Shown: positions 16,123 through 24,831 of the stretch, piece after piece
Layout of the letters: each line of letters opens with the position of its first letter
How positions within the stretch are numbered: position 1 is the first letter of the stretch
NCBI RefSeq assembly: GCF_946480185.1
Contig: NZ_CAMLIG010000041.1
Coordinates: 1 to 27,999, forward strand
DNA: 27,999 nt
Direction: 5' to 3'
Origin: an uncultured Pedobacter sp.
GTDB taxonomy: Bacteria; Bacteroidota; Bacteroidia; Sphingobacteriales; Sphingobacteriaceae
The notes under the pieces: model-generated
The model's input: only the letters and a program-made list of their open reading frames with translations
Database searches by the model: none
What the model was told of the DNA's origin: nothing
Program-made: the position numbers and the translations under genes

Positions 16123-16260
16123 CTACTTTTTCTTTTTATTAAGCGGATTCGGAACTTCTGTTGCTCTTTTTCCTTTGTCAGATTGGTAATCTGATTTGTG
16201 CTTGTTACTTTCTGTGCTTGGGGCTTTTTTATCGTTTTTACCGCCTTTGTCTTTACTCAT
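16123..16260 (-). CDS. Small Lys-rich hypothetical protein, 45 residues
   Basis: A 45-codon frame starting ATG at 16260 and ending TAG. The product begins MSKDKGGKNDKKAPSTESNK, contains the short element KSDYQSDKGKR, and ends NPLNKKKK. It is hydrophilic and basic (about one third Lys), with no membrane helix, and is likely disordered. I recall similar short Lys-rich proteins with a central SDYQ element in Sphingobacteriaceae, so I take it as real, but with no known role. It converges on pnp across the terminator at 15984-16019. Confidence 0.6.
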   Translation of the reverse strand: MSKDKGGKNDKKAPSTESNKHKSDYQSDKGKRATEVPNPLNKKKK

Positions 16261-16466
16261 GATTGCTTGAAATTTAAAATGAAATTGAAAATGTGATCAT
16301 TGAATCCTACAATTGTTTTTGCAAGATTTAAGCGTGATGTAAAAAGAAACGAAATTAAATAGCTAAACCGTCTTTTTTATCAAGGTAAGTATTTAAACGC
16401 GAGTATTTTTTTATTTTAGGATAAAACGGGGGAAAAATAAAATATTGTTTTCGGTAAAACTGGAGG

Positions 16467-17003
16467 TTAATCTTTCACAAGTATGCCAGTAGCATCAACA
16501 GTTACTTCCTGACCCACTTTCCGATAAATAACATCAGGTGCGGTAATTTTATAATCGGCACTAAGCAAAATGAACTTTGTGTCAAAAATTACTTTGTGCT
16601 GTTTTACGGTAAAGGTACAGGCAACGTTTTTCGCTCGTTCTACTCCGTGAATACTAAATCTTCCCTCAAAATTAACATGGTACACTCCGTCAACGGTTAA
16701 ATCTATATTTTCTTTGAATTTTCCTTTAAAGGTGGCGTGTGGGTATTTATCACTTTCGATATATTTTTCGTTAAAATGAGTTTGCATTAACGCTTTTTTA
16801 AAAGTGAAACTATTGACCAAAATTTCAATTTCCAGCTCTTTCTTGGCGATATTTAATTTAGCTTTTGCGGCATTGCTTACGGCTTCAATATCTGCAATGG
16901 GTGCAGGGGAAAAAAAATGCACATACATTTCTGAAGCTGTATAAACTTGAGCTTTTAAGGCGAAGCTACTAAAGATGAAAAAAAGTAGGGTTAGGTAACG
17001 CAT
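16467..17003 (-). CDS. YceI family protein, secreted
   Basis: A 178-residue periplasmic protein of the YceI lipocalin-like family, which binds isoprenoid or other amphiphilic ligands in a beta-barrel. Residues 1-18 are a signal peptide (MRYLTLLFFIFSSFALKA). Family marks are the strand FTFKKALMQTHFNEKYIES, the following DKYPHATFKG, a strand-rich middle, and GRFSIHGVERAKNVACTF. The C-terminus has the typical KITAPDVIYRKVGQEV strand. It is transcribed alone and divergently from rpe, with about 90 nt between the two starts; a weak TATATTTA box precedes it. The ligand is unknown. Confidence 0.9.
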   Translation of the reverse strand: MRYLTLLFFIFSSFALKAQVYTASEMYVHFFSPAPIADIEAVSNAAKAKLNIAKKELEIEILVNSFTFKKALMQTHFNEKYIESDKYPHATFKGKFKENIDLTVDGVYHVNFEGRFSIHGVERAKNVACTFTVKQHKVIFDTKFILLSADYKITAPDVIYRKVGQEVTVDATGILVKD

Positions 17004-17084
17004 ATCTGATAATGATTTAAATATATCTAAAATATTGGGTTTAAACGGTGTTTGGATATAATTTTTAAAAGAAAGCTTATTTAT

Positions 17085-17092
17085 TATCTTTG
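17085..17092 (+). promoter_or_regulatory. Promoter -7 box of rpe
   Basis: TATCTTTG matches TAnnTTTG and ends 4 nt before the ATG at 17097. TTTT lies 19 bp upstream in place of the -33 TTTG. A leaderless mRNA is predicted. Confidence 0.65.
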
Positions 17093-17096
17093 GTGC

Positions 17097-17768
17097 ATGA
17101 AGCCAATAATTTCTCCTTCCATTCTTTCGGCAAACTTTGCAAACCTAGAAGACGACATCATCATGCTCAACGAAAGTGAAGCAGGACTGATTCACGTAGA
17201 TATAATGGACGGACAATTTGTACCTAATATCTCTTTTGGTTTTCCGGTAATGGCTGCGGTTAAAAACTACGCCACTAAACCTTTGGATGTGCATTTAATG
17301 ATTGTTAATCCGGATAGGTATTTGAAAGAGTTTAAGCAATACGGAGCAGATATTATTACGGTACATTACGAAGCTTGTACGCATCTTCATCGTACGGTAC
17401 AAACTATTAAAGAGTTGGGCTGTAAAGCAGGTGTGGCTTTAAACCCACATACGCCTGTTTTTTTGCTAAAAGATACTATTGTTGATTTGGATCTGGTTTT
17501 GATTATGACCGTGAACCCCGGCTTTGGTGGACAAACGTTTATTGAACACAGTTACCAAAAAATCCGCGAATTAAAAGCTATGGCCGATGATTTAAATCCG
17601 GGCTTGATGATTGAGGTTGATGGTGGCGTAAGTACCCACAATTCTCTGGCACTTTTAAAAGCTGGCGCAAATGTGCTTGTTGCTGGAAATGCTGTTTTTA
17701 GCTCCACAAATCCTAAACACACCATTGCCGAACTAAGAAATATTTCTCCAGATATGTTAACCGTCTGA
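17097..17768 (+). CDS. rpe: Ribulose-phosphate 3-epimerase
   Basis: Interconverts ribulose 5-phosphate and xylulose 5-phosphate in the pentose phosphate pathway. The 223-residue TIM barrel opens MKPIISPSILSANFANLEDD and shows the metal-site segments VDIMDGQFVPNISFG and PLDVHLMI, the phosphate loop MTVNPGFGGQTFI, and EVDGGVS near the end, where the second Asp ligand sits. Upstream in-frame TTG codons exist, but the ATG at 17097 fits the family N-terminus and lies just after the -7 box. The TonB receptor gene starts 13 nt after the stop, so the two are co-transcribed, although their roles look unrelated. Confidence 0.97.
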   Translation: MKPIISPSILSANFANLEDDIIMLNESEAGLIHVDIMDGQFVPNISFGFPVMAAVKNYATKPLDVHLMIVNPDRYLKEFKQYGADIITVHYEACTHLHRTVQTIKELGCKAGVALNPHTPVFLLKDTIVDLDLVLIMTVNPGFGGQTFIEHSYQKIRELKAMADDLNPGLMIEVDGGVSTHNSLALLKAGANVLVAGNAVFSSTNPKHTIAELRNISPDMLTV

Positions 17769-17781
17769 TTTGCGTAATTAC

Positions 17782-20205
17782 ATGGTTAAGACTTTCTTTT
17801 TATTGTTACTTTTTCCTTTGTTTTTAAATGCCCAAAACCTAAATAAGATAACAGGTACAATTAGCAATACAGAAGGCGAACAATTAGCAGGAGTCCATTT
17901 ATCTGTAAAAGGAACGCAAATTTCTACCAGCACAAATAACCAAGGTTTATTTCAGTTCAGTCTAAAAAGCGGGATTTATCAAATATCAATTACTTATTTA
18001 GGTTACCAATCGCAAACTATTGGTTTAAGGGTAGCTCCACAATCAAATAAAAATATTAGCATTGTTTTAACCCAAGATTTACAGAGCTTAAAACAGGTTA
18101 CTGTAAATGATCAATCGGTTCGTAATATTGGGATGATTAAAATAGATTCAAAACTCGCTACCTCTAATCCAAACATCTCACAAAGTTTTGAATCTATTTT
18201 AAAGCAATTGCCCGGCGTTTCCACTAACAACGAATTAAGTTCGCAATATTCTGTTAGAGGGGGTAATTTTGATGAAAATCTAATATATATCAACGATATA
18301 GAGATTTATAAACCTTATTTGGTGCGTAGTGGTCAGCAAGAAGGTTTGAGTTTGATTAATCCAGATTTGGTTTCAAACGTAAAGTTTTCTGCCGGTGGTT
18401 TTACACCTCGTTATGGCGATAAACTTTCTTCTGTTTTGGATGTAACTTACAAAACTGCTGATTCTGTAAAATACACGGTTGGAGTAGGTACAAACGGCGT
18501 TTCTGCCACAGGTTTTTTTAAAACCGGAAAATTAAACGGGGCAATTGCTTACCGAAACAAACAGAACAAGTTTATTTTAAATGCCCAACCCGTTGTGGGT
18601 GCCTACAATCCGCAATTTCATGATTTGCAGGGTTTGCTCAACTATCAAATTAACAAGAAAAACAGCATCAGCTTTTTTGGCGCTTATAACAGCAGTAAAT
18701 TTGGTTTAGTTCCCGAATCGCGTAGTACGCAATTTGGTACTTTAAACCAATTGTTAAGATTAAATGTTGATTACGAAGGACAGGAGCAGGACCAATATAC
18801 AGATGTGGTTAGCGCATTAACTTTTAATAGCCAGATTAGTAAAAAGGTAAATTTAAGATGGATCAATTCCATGTTTTTAATCACCGAGAAAGAAAACTTT
18901 GATATTTTAGGAAGCTATATTTTTGATGAGATTGAAAACGATTTTGGTACCGGAACTTTTGGACAGGTAAAAGCCAACAGAGGGATAGGGGCGTACCAAA
19001 ATTATGGAAGGAATGAACTGAGGGCAGACGTTTATGCCTCTGAACTGAAATTGAATTTTGGTGCAAAAAAGTCTTTCTGGGAAACAGGTTTAAGGTTTCA
19101 GTATGATAAAATTGCCGATAATTTAAAAGAGTTTGAAATGGTTGACTCGGCTGGTTATGCAATCCCAAACAATTACAACAATTTTGTACTTACCCAATCG
19201 GTTGACGCAGTGAATAGTGTAAATACACTTAGATACACCGGTTATGTACAAAACACAACAGATATTAACCCTCAACTTTCTTTTACTGGTGGTTTAAGGT
19301 TCAATTACAATACTTACACCAAAGAATTTATTCCAAGCCCACGGATTGTTTTTGCCTATACGCCAAAAAATCATCAGCAAATGGTTTACCGTTTTGCTAC
19401 CGGTTTGTATGCGCAACCGCCATTTTATAGGGAAACCCGTAATTTTGACGGTACTTTAAATCCAAATACAAAATCACAAAAATCATTACATTTCGTACTT
19501 TCTTCTGATAGTAAGTTTAACGGATTGGGTACAAAACTCAATTTTTTGGCAGAAGTTTATTATAAAAACCTGTATAATTTAACGCCTTATGACATCGAGA
19601 ATTTAAGAATAAGGTATTATGCAGACCAAAAAGCAAAAGGCTACGCTGCCGGTGCAGATTTTAGAATAAGTGGCGAGTTTGTAAAAGATCTGGAATCTTC
19701 ATTTAGGTTGTCGGTTATGAAAACCGCAGAAGATATTGAAGGCGATTCTTACATTAAATCAAACCCTAGCGGAAGCACAAAACCCATTGAGCCAGGTTAT
19801 ATCAGCAGGCCAACAGATCAAAGAATAAATTTCTCTGCATTTTTTCAGGATAAGTTGTTTAACAGCCCGACTTATAAAGTCCACATGAACTTGCTTTACG
19901 GTTCTAAATTGCCAACCGGTCCTCCGGCATCGCCACGTTACCAGCAAACCTATAAAATACCGGCTTATAAAAGGGTGGATATTGGTTTCTCAAAAGATAT
20001 TTTGGATCCGGAAAGTTTGCACAAACCGGCGTTTTTAGCGAGATATTTTAAATCATTTATTATCTACGCAGAAGTATTTAACTTGCTCAATATCAATAAT
20101 ACGGTGTCATATTTATGGGTTACAGACGTTAATAATCAGAAGTATGCTATTCCTAATTATTTAACATCAAGGCAACTGAATGTAAGATTGATTACGAAAT
20201 TTTAA
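17782..20205 (+). CDS. TonB-dependent receptor with carboxypeptidase-regulatory-like N-terminal domain
   Basis: An outer-membrane active transporter of 807 residues. The ATG at 17782 gives a clean signal peptide (MVKTFFLLLLFPLFLNAQ); a TTG four codons upstream is less likely. Residues about 23-105 form a CarboxypepD_reg-like domain (ITGTISNTEGEQLAGVHLSV, TYLGYQSQTI). The plug domain follows with LKQLPGVSTN, YSVRGGNFDENLIYINDIE and FSAGGFTPRYGDKLSSVLDV, and then a 22-strand-type barrel ending in RQLNVRLITKF. No SusD partner is adjacent, so it is not a classical polysaccharide-utilisation pair; the substrate (siderophore, vitamin, metal or peptide) is unknown. Confidence 0.93.
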   Translation: MVKTFFLLLLFPLFLNAQNLNKITGTISNTEGEQLAGVHLSVKGTQISTSTNNQGLFQFSLKSGIYQISITYLGYQSQTIGLRVAPQSNKNISIVLTQDLQSLKQVTVNDQSVRNIGMIKIDSKLATSNPNISQSFESILKQLPGVSTNNELSSQYSVRGGNFDENLIYINDIEIYKPYLVRSGQQEGLSLINPDLVSNVKFSAGGFTPRYGDKLSSVLDVTYKTADSVKYTVGVGTNGVSATGFFKTGKLNGAIAYRNKQNKFILNAQPVVGAYNPQFHDLQGLLNYQINKKNSISFFGAYNSSKFGLVPESRSTQFGTLNQLLRLNVDYEGQEQDQYTDVVSALTFNSQISKKVNLRWINSMFLITEKENFDILGSYIFDEIENDFGTGTFGQVKANRGIGAYQNYGRNELRADVYASELKLNFGAKKSFWETGLRFQYDKIADNLKEFEMVDSAGYAIPNNYNNFVLTQSVDAVNSVNTLRYTGYVQNTTDINPQLSFTGGLRFNYNTYTKEFIPSPRIVFAYTPKNHQQMVYRFATGLYAQPPFYRETRNFDGTLNPNTKSQKSLHFVLSSDSKFNGLGTKLNFLAEVYYKNLYNLTPYDIENLRIRYYADQKAKGYAAGADFRISGEFVKDLESSFRLSVMKTAEDIEGDSYIKSNPSGSTKPIEPGYISRPTDQRINFSAFFQDKLFNSPTYKVHMNLLYGSKLPTGPPASPRYQQTYKIPAYKRVDIGFSKDILDPESLHKPAFLARYFKSFIIYAEVFNLLNINNTVSYLWVTDVNNQKYAIPNYLTSRQLNVRLITKF

Positions 20206-20235
20206 AATAAAATAGGACATCACCAATGTTTATCA

Positions 20236-20243
20236 TAAATTTG
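20236..20243 (+). promoter_or_regulatory. Promoter -7 box of serC-serA
   Basis: TAAATTTG matches TAnnTTTG; no good TTTG lies at -33. It predicts a leader of about 112-116 nt, much longer than at the other genes in this window. Confidence 0.6.
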
Positions 20244-20275
20244 CACCTTAATTCTATAAAGAATGACGCCCAGCA

Positions 20276-20329
20276 TCGCACAGAAGAAATTATACGCTCT
20301 AAGTATAAGGTCTTGTGCGACCTATTTTT
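20276..20329 (+). promoter_or_regulatory. Structured 5' leader of serC, possible attenuator
   Basis: Nested inverted repeats within the predicted serC leader: an outer pair TCGCACA (20276-20282) / TGTGCGA (20314-20320) and an inner pair TTATAC (20290-20295) / GTATAA (20303-20308), both perfect. A T run (20325-20329) follows 4 nt after the stem. A competing hairpin AGGTC / GACCT (20308-20322) overlaps the outer right arm. This looks like a terminator/antiterminator choice, but I recognise no known riboswitch class. Confidence 0.45.
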
Positions 20330-20359
20330 CCATAATAATTTATACCAAACTTTAAATAA

Positions 20360-21427
20360 ATGAAACACAATTTTGGTGCAGGACCCTGCATTTTACCACA
20401 AGAAGTATTTAAACAAGCTTCACAAGGAGTTTTAAATTTTAATGATACTGGTTTATCTATTCTAGAAATCTCGCACAGAGCTACTGAATTTGTAGCAGTT
20501 ATGGATGAGGCTATTAGTTTAGTAAAAGAACTTTTAAACGTTCCAGAAGGTTATTCAGTTATATTTTTGCAAGGTGGCGCAAGTTTGCAATTTGCGATGA
20601 CAGCCTTTAATTTATTGCCAGAAGGAAAAAAAGCAGCGTTTTTAGAAACCGGTGTTTGGGCCAAAAAGGCTTTTGCCGAAGCTAAAATAATTGGCGATGC
20701 AGAAGTTGTTGCTTCATCAAAAGATAAAAACTACAGCTACATACCTAAAGATTATACCATTCCTGCTGATAGTGCATATTTTCACTGTACCTCAAACAAT
20801 ACCATTTACGGTACACAATTGCATAGTTTCCCGAAAACTTCTGTAGGCATAGTGAGTGATATGTCTTCTGACATTTTTAGCAAAGTAATTAACGTTGCAG
20901 ATTTTGATTTGATTTACGCTGGCGCTCAAAAAAATATTGGTCCGGCTGGTGCAACTGTAGTCATCGTGAAAAACGATATTTTAGGAAAATCAGGTCGTAA
21001 CATACCTTCGATGTTAGATTACCAAAAACAGATTGATGCGGAATCTATGTACAATACACCTCCAGTGTTTTCTGTATATGTTTCTATGTTGAACTTAAGA
21101 TGGTTAAAAGCAAAAGGTGGCGTTGCTGTAATTGAGCAGGAAAATATCGCGAAAGCAAAAGCTTTATATGCCGAAATTGACAGAAATCCGTTATTTAAAG
21201 GAACTGCAGCTGTTGAAGACCGTTCAAACATGAGTGTTTGTTTTGTAATGGAGAACGCAGAATTAGAAAAACCGTTCTTGAAATTTGCAGAAGAAAAAGG
21301 ATGTGTTGGAATTAAAGGCCACAGAAGTGTTGGTGGTTTTAGAGCTTCATTATACAATGCTTTGCCAATTACCAGCGTTCATGTTTTAGTGGAAGCAATG
21401 CAAGAATTTGCAGAAAAAAACGTTTAA
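20360..21427 (+). CDS. serC: Phosphoserine aminotransferase
   Basis: A PLP enzyme converting 3-phosphohydroxypyruvate and glutamate to 3-phosphoserine, the second step of serine synthesis (also used in PLP synthesis in some bacteria). The 355-residue product starts [17 protein letters not shown] and has ISHRATEF, the PLP-phosphate region [12 protein letters not shown] (69-80), [10 protein letters not shown] (144-153), the Schiff-base lysine K191 in [11 protein letters not shown], and [16 protein letters not shown] near the C-terminus. serA follows after 26 nt, so steps one and two of the pathway share one transcript behind the structured leader. Confidence 0.97.
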   Translation: MKHNFGAGPCILPQEVFKQASQGVLNFNDTGLSILEISHRATEFVAVMDEAISLVKELLNVPEGYSVIFLQGGASLQFAMTAFNLLPEGKKAAFLETGVWAKKAFAEAKIIGDAEVVASSKDKNYSYIPKDYTIPADSAYFHCTSNNTIYGTQLHSFPKTSVGIVSDMSSDIFSKVINVADFDLIYAGAQKNIGPAGATVVIVKNDILGKSGRNIPSMLDYQKQIDAESMYNTPPVFSVYVSMLNLRWLKAKGGVAVIEQENIAKAKALYAEIDRNPLFKGTAAVEDRSNMSVCFVMENAELEKPFLKFAEEKGCVGIKGHRSVGGFRASLYNALPITSVHVLVEAMQEFAEKNV

Positions 21428-21453
21428 AAACCAAACCAAAAAATAGATAATTA

Positions 21454-22401
21454 ATGAAAATTTTAGCAAACGACGGAATAGATCCAATAGGGAAAAAACT
21501 ATTAGAAGACGCCGGAATTGAAGTTGATACAAATAATATTCCACAGGAAGAGTTGGCGGCGAAGCTGAACGCTTATGATGGTATTACAGTTAGAAGTGCT
21601 ACCAAGGTTAGACAGGATTTAATTGACGCCTGCCCAAATTTGAAAGTGATTGGCCGTGGTGGTGTGGGTATGGATAATATTGATGTTGCCTACGCAAAAA
21701 GTAAGGGAATTGCTGTGGAAAACACGCCCGCAGCTTCTTCACAATCTGTTGCTGAGTTAGTTTTTACGCATTTGTTTAACGGTGTTCGTTTTGTTTACGA
21801 TGCTAACCGTAAAATGCCTGTTGAAGGCGCTACCAAATTTAATGCACTTAAAAAAGCTTACGCAAAAGGTGTGGAGTTAAAAGGCAAAAAATTAGGTATT
21901 ATTGGTTTCGGACGTATTGGCAAAGAAACTGCAAAACTTGCTTTAGGCACAGGTATGGATGTTTTAGCTTTTGATTTGTACGATATTCCATCAACTTTGC
22001 AATTAGAGCTTTCTGGCGGTGTAAAAGTGGATGTACCAGTTACAAAAGTTAGTTTAGATACGCTTTTGGCTGAAGCTGATTTTATTTCTCTTCACATTCC
22101 GTTTACAGAAAAACCAGTTTTAGGTAAAGAAGAATTTGAAAAAGTTAAACCAGGAGTAGGTATTGTAAACTGCTCAAGAGGTGGAACTATTGATGAAAAA
22201 GCTTTAATTGAAGCTTTGGATAGCGGTAAAGTTTCTTTTGCCGGTTTAGATGTTTTTGATAACGAGCCAACTCCTTTGGTAGAATTGTTACAACATCCTA
22301 AAGTATCTTTAACCCCGCATATTGGCGCTGCCACTAATGAAGCACAAGAAAGAATTGGTGTTGAATTGGCTAATTTGCTAATCGGCCATTTAAAAGGTTA
22401 A
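21454..22401 (+). CDS. serA: D-3-phosphoglycerate dehydrogenase, short form
   Basis: An NAD-dependent enzyme oxidising 3-phosphoglycerate to 3-phosphohydroxypyruvate, the entry step of serine synthesis. The 315-residue product has the 2-hydroxyacid dehydrogenase fold: the substrate domain with VIGRGGVGMDNID, the Rossmann motif GIIGFGRIGKETA (148-160), the catalytic Arg in NCSRGGTIDE, the Glu in DVFDNEPTP, and the His in TPHIGAATNEA. It stops after the catalytic core and lacks the C-terminal ACT or ASB domains of the long forms, so serine feedback through an ACT domain is not expected. It is the second gene of serC-serA and ends at a strong terminator. Confidence 0.94.
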   Translation: MKILANDGIDPIGKKLLEDAGIEVDTNNIPQEELAAKLNAYDGITVRSATKVRQDLIDACPNLKVIGRGGVGMDNIDVAYAKSKGIAVENTPAASSQSVAELVFTHLFNGVRFVYDANRKMPVEGATKFNALKKAYAKGVELKGKKLGIIGFGRIGKETAKLALGTGMDVLAFDLYDIPSTLQLELSGGVKVDVPVTKVSLDTLLAEADFISLHIPFTEKPVLGKEEFEKVKPGVGIVNCSRGGTIDEKALIEALDSGKVSFAGLDVFDNEPTPLVELLQHPKVSLTPHIGAATNEAQERIGVELANLLIGHLKG

Positions 22402-22463
22402 ATTTCAGAAAAAGAATATGCTGGGCGGTTTTTAAATCAATCAGATTATTCATCATAAATCAG

Positions 22464-22496
22464 AATCCTTGGAGACCAACTCCGAGGATTTTTTTT
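22464..22496 (+). terminator. Rho-independent terminator of serC-serA
   Basis: An 11-bp stem (22464-22474 with 22480-22490, one G-T pair), a 5-nt loop ACCAA, and an eight-T run to 22496. A strong terminator 63 nt after the serA stop. Confidence 0.93.
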
Positions 22497-22509
22497 GATC
22501 TGTTTTTCC

Positions 22510-22600
22510 ATTCGCTACTCACCACTTACCACTCACTATTCACTACTTGTCACCCACTACTTACAACTTTCCACTGTCAACTCTAAACTTTATACTAAAT
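22510..22600 (+). repeat. Thirteen-unit heptad array fused to the pyrD promoter
   Basis: Thirteen consecutive 7-bp units without a register break, from ATTCGCT (22510-22516) to ACTAAAT (22594-22600). Ten of the thirteen start with ACT, and the closest consensus is ACTCACT. The last unit supplies the first five bases of the pyrD -7 box (22596-22603). The region fills the whole space between the serA terminator and pyrD. It has no spacers and does not encode a protein. Confidence 0.75.
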
Positions 22601-22603
22601 TTG
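22596..22603 (+). promoter_or_regulatory. Promoter -7 box of pyrD
   Basis: TAAATTTG matches TAnnTTTG and ends 4 nt before the ATG at 22608. The -33 region is inside the heptad array and has no TTTG at the usual spacing. A leaderless mRNA is predicted. Confidence 0.65.
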
Positions 22604-22607
22604 CGCC

Positions 22608-23627
22608 ATGTATAAAATTATTAAGCCACTGTTTTTTCAGTTTGATCCAGAAAAAATACATTATACCGTTACAGATTCGCTAAAGTTTGCTCAAAAAATT
22701 TGGGGATTGCCTCGTGTGTTAAAAAGTCTTTTTGTTATTAACGATAAAAGGCTGGAACGTAACGTTTTCGGATTAGATTTTAAAAATCCGGTAGGTTTAG
22801 CCGCCGGTTTTGACAAAAATGGCGAGTTTATAGAAGAACTGGCAAATTTTGGTTTTGGTTTTATTGAAGTTGGAACGGTAACGCCTTTACCACAACCCGG
22901 TAATGATAAACCACGAATGTTCCGCTTACCAGCAGACGAAGCTTTAATTAACCGGATGGGCTTTAATAATAAAGGTGTTGAGGTTTTAGCCCGTAAATTA
23001 CAATCTGTAAAAAGAGACGGACTGATTATTGGAGGAAACATAGGCAAAAACAAAAATACACCGAATGAAGATGCAGTAAGTGATTATATCAAATGTTTTG
23101 ATGCACTTTTTGATGTGGTTGATTATTTTGTGGTAAATGTAAGTTCTCCAAATACGCCAGGTTTAAGAGCCTTGCAGGAAAAAGAACCGCTAAAAAACAT
23201 CCTTCATACGTTACAGCAGCGTAATAAAAAGAATGATATTTCTCGTCCGATACTCTTAAAAATTGCTCCAGATTTAACTAATGACCAATTGGATGATATT
23301 GTTGAAATTGTGCAGGAAACAAAAATTGCAGGTGTAATTGCCAGTAATACCACTATATCGAGGGATAACCTGCACTCGCCAGAAAATATCAGAAATGAAG
23401 CAGGTGGACTTAGCGGAAAGCCGCTGACCAAACGTTCAACAGAAGTGATCAGGTATTTATCGCAAAAATCAAATCAATCATTTCCAATTATCGGAGTAGG
23501 AGGGATTCACAGTGGGAAAGATGCGAAAGAAAAATTGGAAGCTGGAGCTTCTTTAGTGCAAATTTATACCGGGTTTATTTACGAAGGTCCGGGTTTGGTA
23601 AAACGCATCCTGAAAGAATTGGTTTAA
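22608..23627 (+). CDS. pyrD: Dihydroorotate dehydrogenase (quinone), class 2
   Basis: A membrane-associated FMN enzyme oxidising dihydroorotate to orotate with quinone as acceptor, the fourth step of pyrimidine synthesis. The 339-residue product has the class 2 N-terminal amphipathic extension ([20 protein letters not shown]) for membrane contact, [37 protein letters not shown], and the catalytic serine S180 in [11 protein letters not shown], which separates class 2 from class 1 (Cys). FMN-binding IASNTTI and IIGVGGI follow. It is a single-gene unit; a hairpin with a weak T run lies 27 nt after the stop. Confidence 0.97.
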   Translation: MYKIIKPLFFQFDPEKIHYTVTDSLKFAQKIWGLPRVLKSLFVINDKRLERNVFGLDFKNPVGLAAGFDKNGEFIEELANFGFGFIEVGTVTPLPQPGNDKPRMFRLPADEALINRMGFNNKGVEVLARKLQSVKRDGLIIGGNIGKNKNTPNEDAVSDYIKCFDALFDVVDYFVVNVSSPNTPGLRALQEKEPLKNILHTLQQRNKKNDISRPILLKIAPDLTNDQLDDIVEIVQETKIAGVIASNTTISRDNLHSPENIRNEAGGLSGKPLTKRSTEVIRYLSQKSNQSFPIIGVGGIHSGKDAKEKLEAGASLVQIYTGFIYEGPGLVKRILKELV

Positions 23628-23653
23628 AATCAAAAATTGGCTTTTTAAACAAG

Positions 23654-23679
23654 TCGCAATTCAAAGATTGCGATATTTT
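23654..23679 (+). terminator. Probable terminator after pyrD
   Basis: A perfect 7-bp stem TCGCAAT (23654-23660) / ATTGCGA (23667-23673), a 6-nt loop, then TATTTT. The T run is interrupted, so strength is uncertain. Confidence 0.6.
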
Positions 23680-24037
23680 GACTGGAACGGAAGGCAGTCA
23701 GGGCATCTTGAAAGTACTTTCTGATATTTTTTCGTTAAGAACTGTATAGATCGCTTTGTCTTGTATTTACAATTTTTAACAGCAAAATGTTATTTCTTCA
23801 CACCTTTAAACAGGCTTTAAGTACTCCATCTTTAAAATAAACAGGATAAAAATATAATTCAAGAGGCTAACCTATGAAATAATCCTTGTCTTTATTAGGG
23901 AGCGATACAAACTGAACATAAAAAAGCGACATATTATGTAAACGGTATAGAACAGGCTTCCTGTTTTTACTTTGGCGTTTAGACGAAGCAATGCAAATGG
24001 TGCTGAATTGTTTTGAGATTTTTGTGCTATCAAATAA
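23680..24037. other. Intergenic region of about 360 nt between convergent pyrD and methyltransferase genes
   Basis: No convincing coding frame: the longest ATG frame I read (from 23788) has 17 codons, and other frames are broken. A second terminator-like hairpin lies at 23951-23968: AACAGG, CTT, CCTGTT followed by T. No heptad periodicity is visible. A small RNA ending at 23968 is possible, but no -7 box is clear upstream. Confidence 0.5.
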
Positions 24038-24736
24038 TTAAAAAGCTTTAACTAGCCTTCCTAAATAATTGTCGTCTAAATTCTGGTAAACCACCTGTAA
24101 TTCCCATCCACATTCTTTAGCGACTTTTCGCATGGTCCATTCGTCAATATAAAGCCAAGAAAACCATTCTCCTTTTTCTCCTTTATATTCGTATTGATAG
24201 TCGGTTTCGCCGTAATAGGGTTCTGCGTTGCGGTCTAAATCCTCATATAGATATGCAACATCAGAGGAATCGAACAAAATTTGTCCGCCCGGATTCAATA
24301 ATACTTCTGCGTGTTTCAAGAAAATTCTGAGGTCATCAATATAACCACAAAATCCAATGCCATTCATCATCAGTAATAGCGTGTCGAAAGTTTCTTCACT
24401 GTATTGCATCACATCGGCACAGACTACTTTTTTTACGCCACGTAAGGTCATCACTTCACAGGCACCTTCGGAAATATCAATCGCTACAACATCAAAACCT
24501 TTTTCTTGCAAAGCCAAAGCATGATTCCCACTTCCGGCGCCTAAATCCAAAATTTTACCTTTACAAAGATTCAAAGCAATGGTTTCTGCTTCGGGCATAT
24601 CTTTTTCTTCCCGAAAAAACATGTGAATAGGATAGTCCTCCGCTTCGCCATAATGGTTATGAAGCAGTACCTGCATTTCGGTTTTTCCGTTGTAGAAATC
24701 TTTTAATATGGTGCCGTATAGGTCTTTTTGGAACAT
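24038..24736 (-). CDS. Class I SAM-dependent methyltransferase
   Basis: A 232-residue methyltransferase with a Rossmann-like fold. Motif I is GKILDLGAGSGNHALAL (about 60-76), which binds S-adenosylmethionine, followed by the acidic strand-2 end VVAIDIS and motif II/III segments VVCADVMQY and LLLMMNGIGFCGY. The N-terminal helical part FYNGKTEMQVLLHNHYGE and the C-terminal EWFSWLYIDEWT with VAKECGWELQVVY probably shape the acceptor pocket. The substrate cannot be told. No promoter box is evident; the region upstream is the heptad array at 24832-24894, which separates it from the metal-efflux operon. Confidence 0.88.
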   Translation of the reverse strand: MFQKDLYGTILKDFYNGKTEMQVLLHNHYGEAEDYPIHMFFREEKDMPEAETIALNLCKGKILDLGAGSGNHALALQEKGFDVVAIDISEGACEVMTLRGVKKVVCADVMQYSEETFDTLLLMMNGIGFCGYIDDLRIFLKHAEVLLNPGGQILFDSSDVAYLYEDLDRNAEPYYGETDYQYEYKGEKGEWFSWLYIDEWTMRKVAKECGWELQVVYQNLDDNYLGRLVKAF

Positions 24737-24831
24737 CGCTTTGAAAGGTTTAAGGGCTAGCGGTCATGTAAAAAACAACTTCAATTGAGCGACTCAACCG
24801 AGGTGGCTTTAATTTAAATTAATAGGTTAAT

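Noticed and set aside
17770..17781. TTG start for the TonB receptor
   Set aside because: The ATG at 17782 gives a cleaner signal peptide; the four extra residues add nothing.
20276..20329. Known riboswitch upstream of serC
   Set aside because: I could not match the fold to any class I know; kept only as an unnamed structured leader.
22510..22600. CRISPR array
   Set aside because: Units are 7 bp, contiguous and without spacers; no cas genes in the window.
23788..23841. 17-codon ATG frame in the gap after pyrD
   Set aside because: Too short, no promoter box or recognisable motif.
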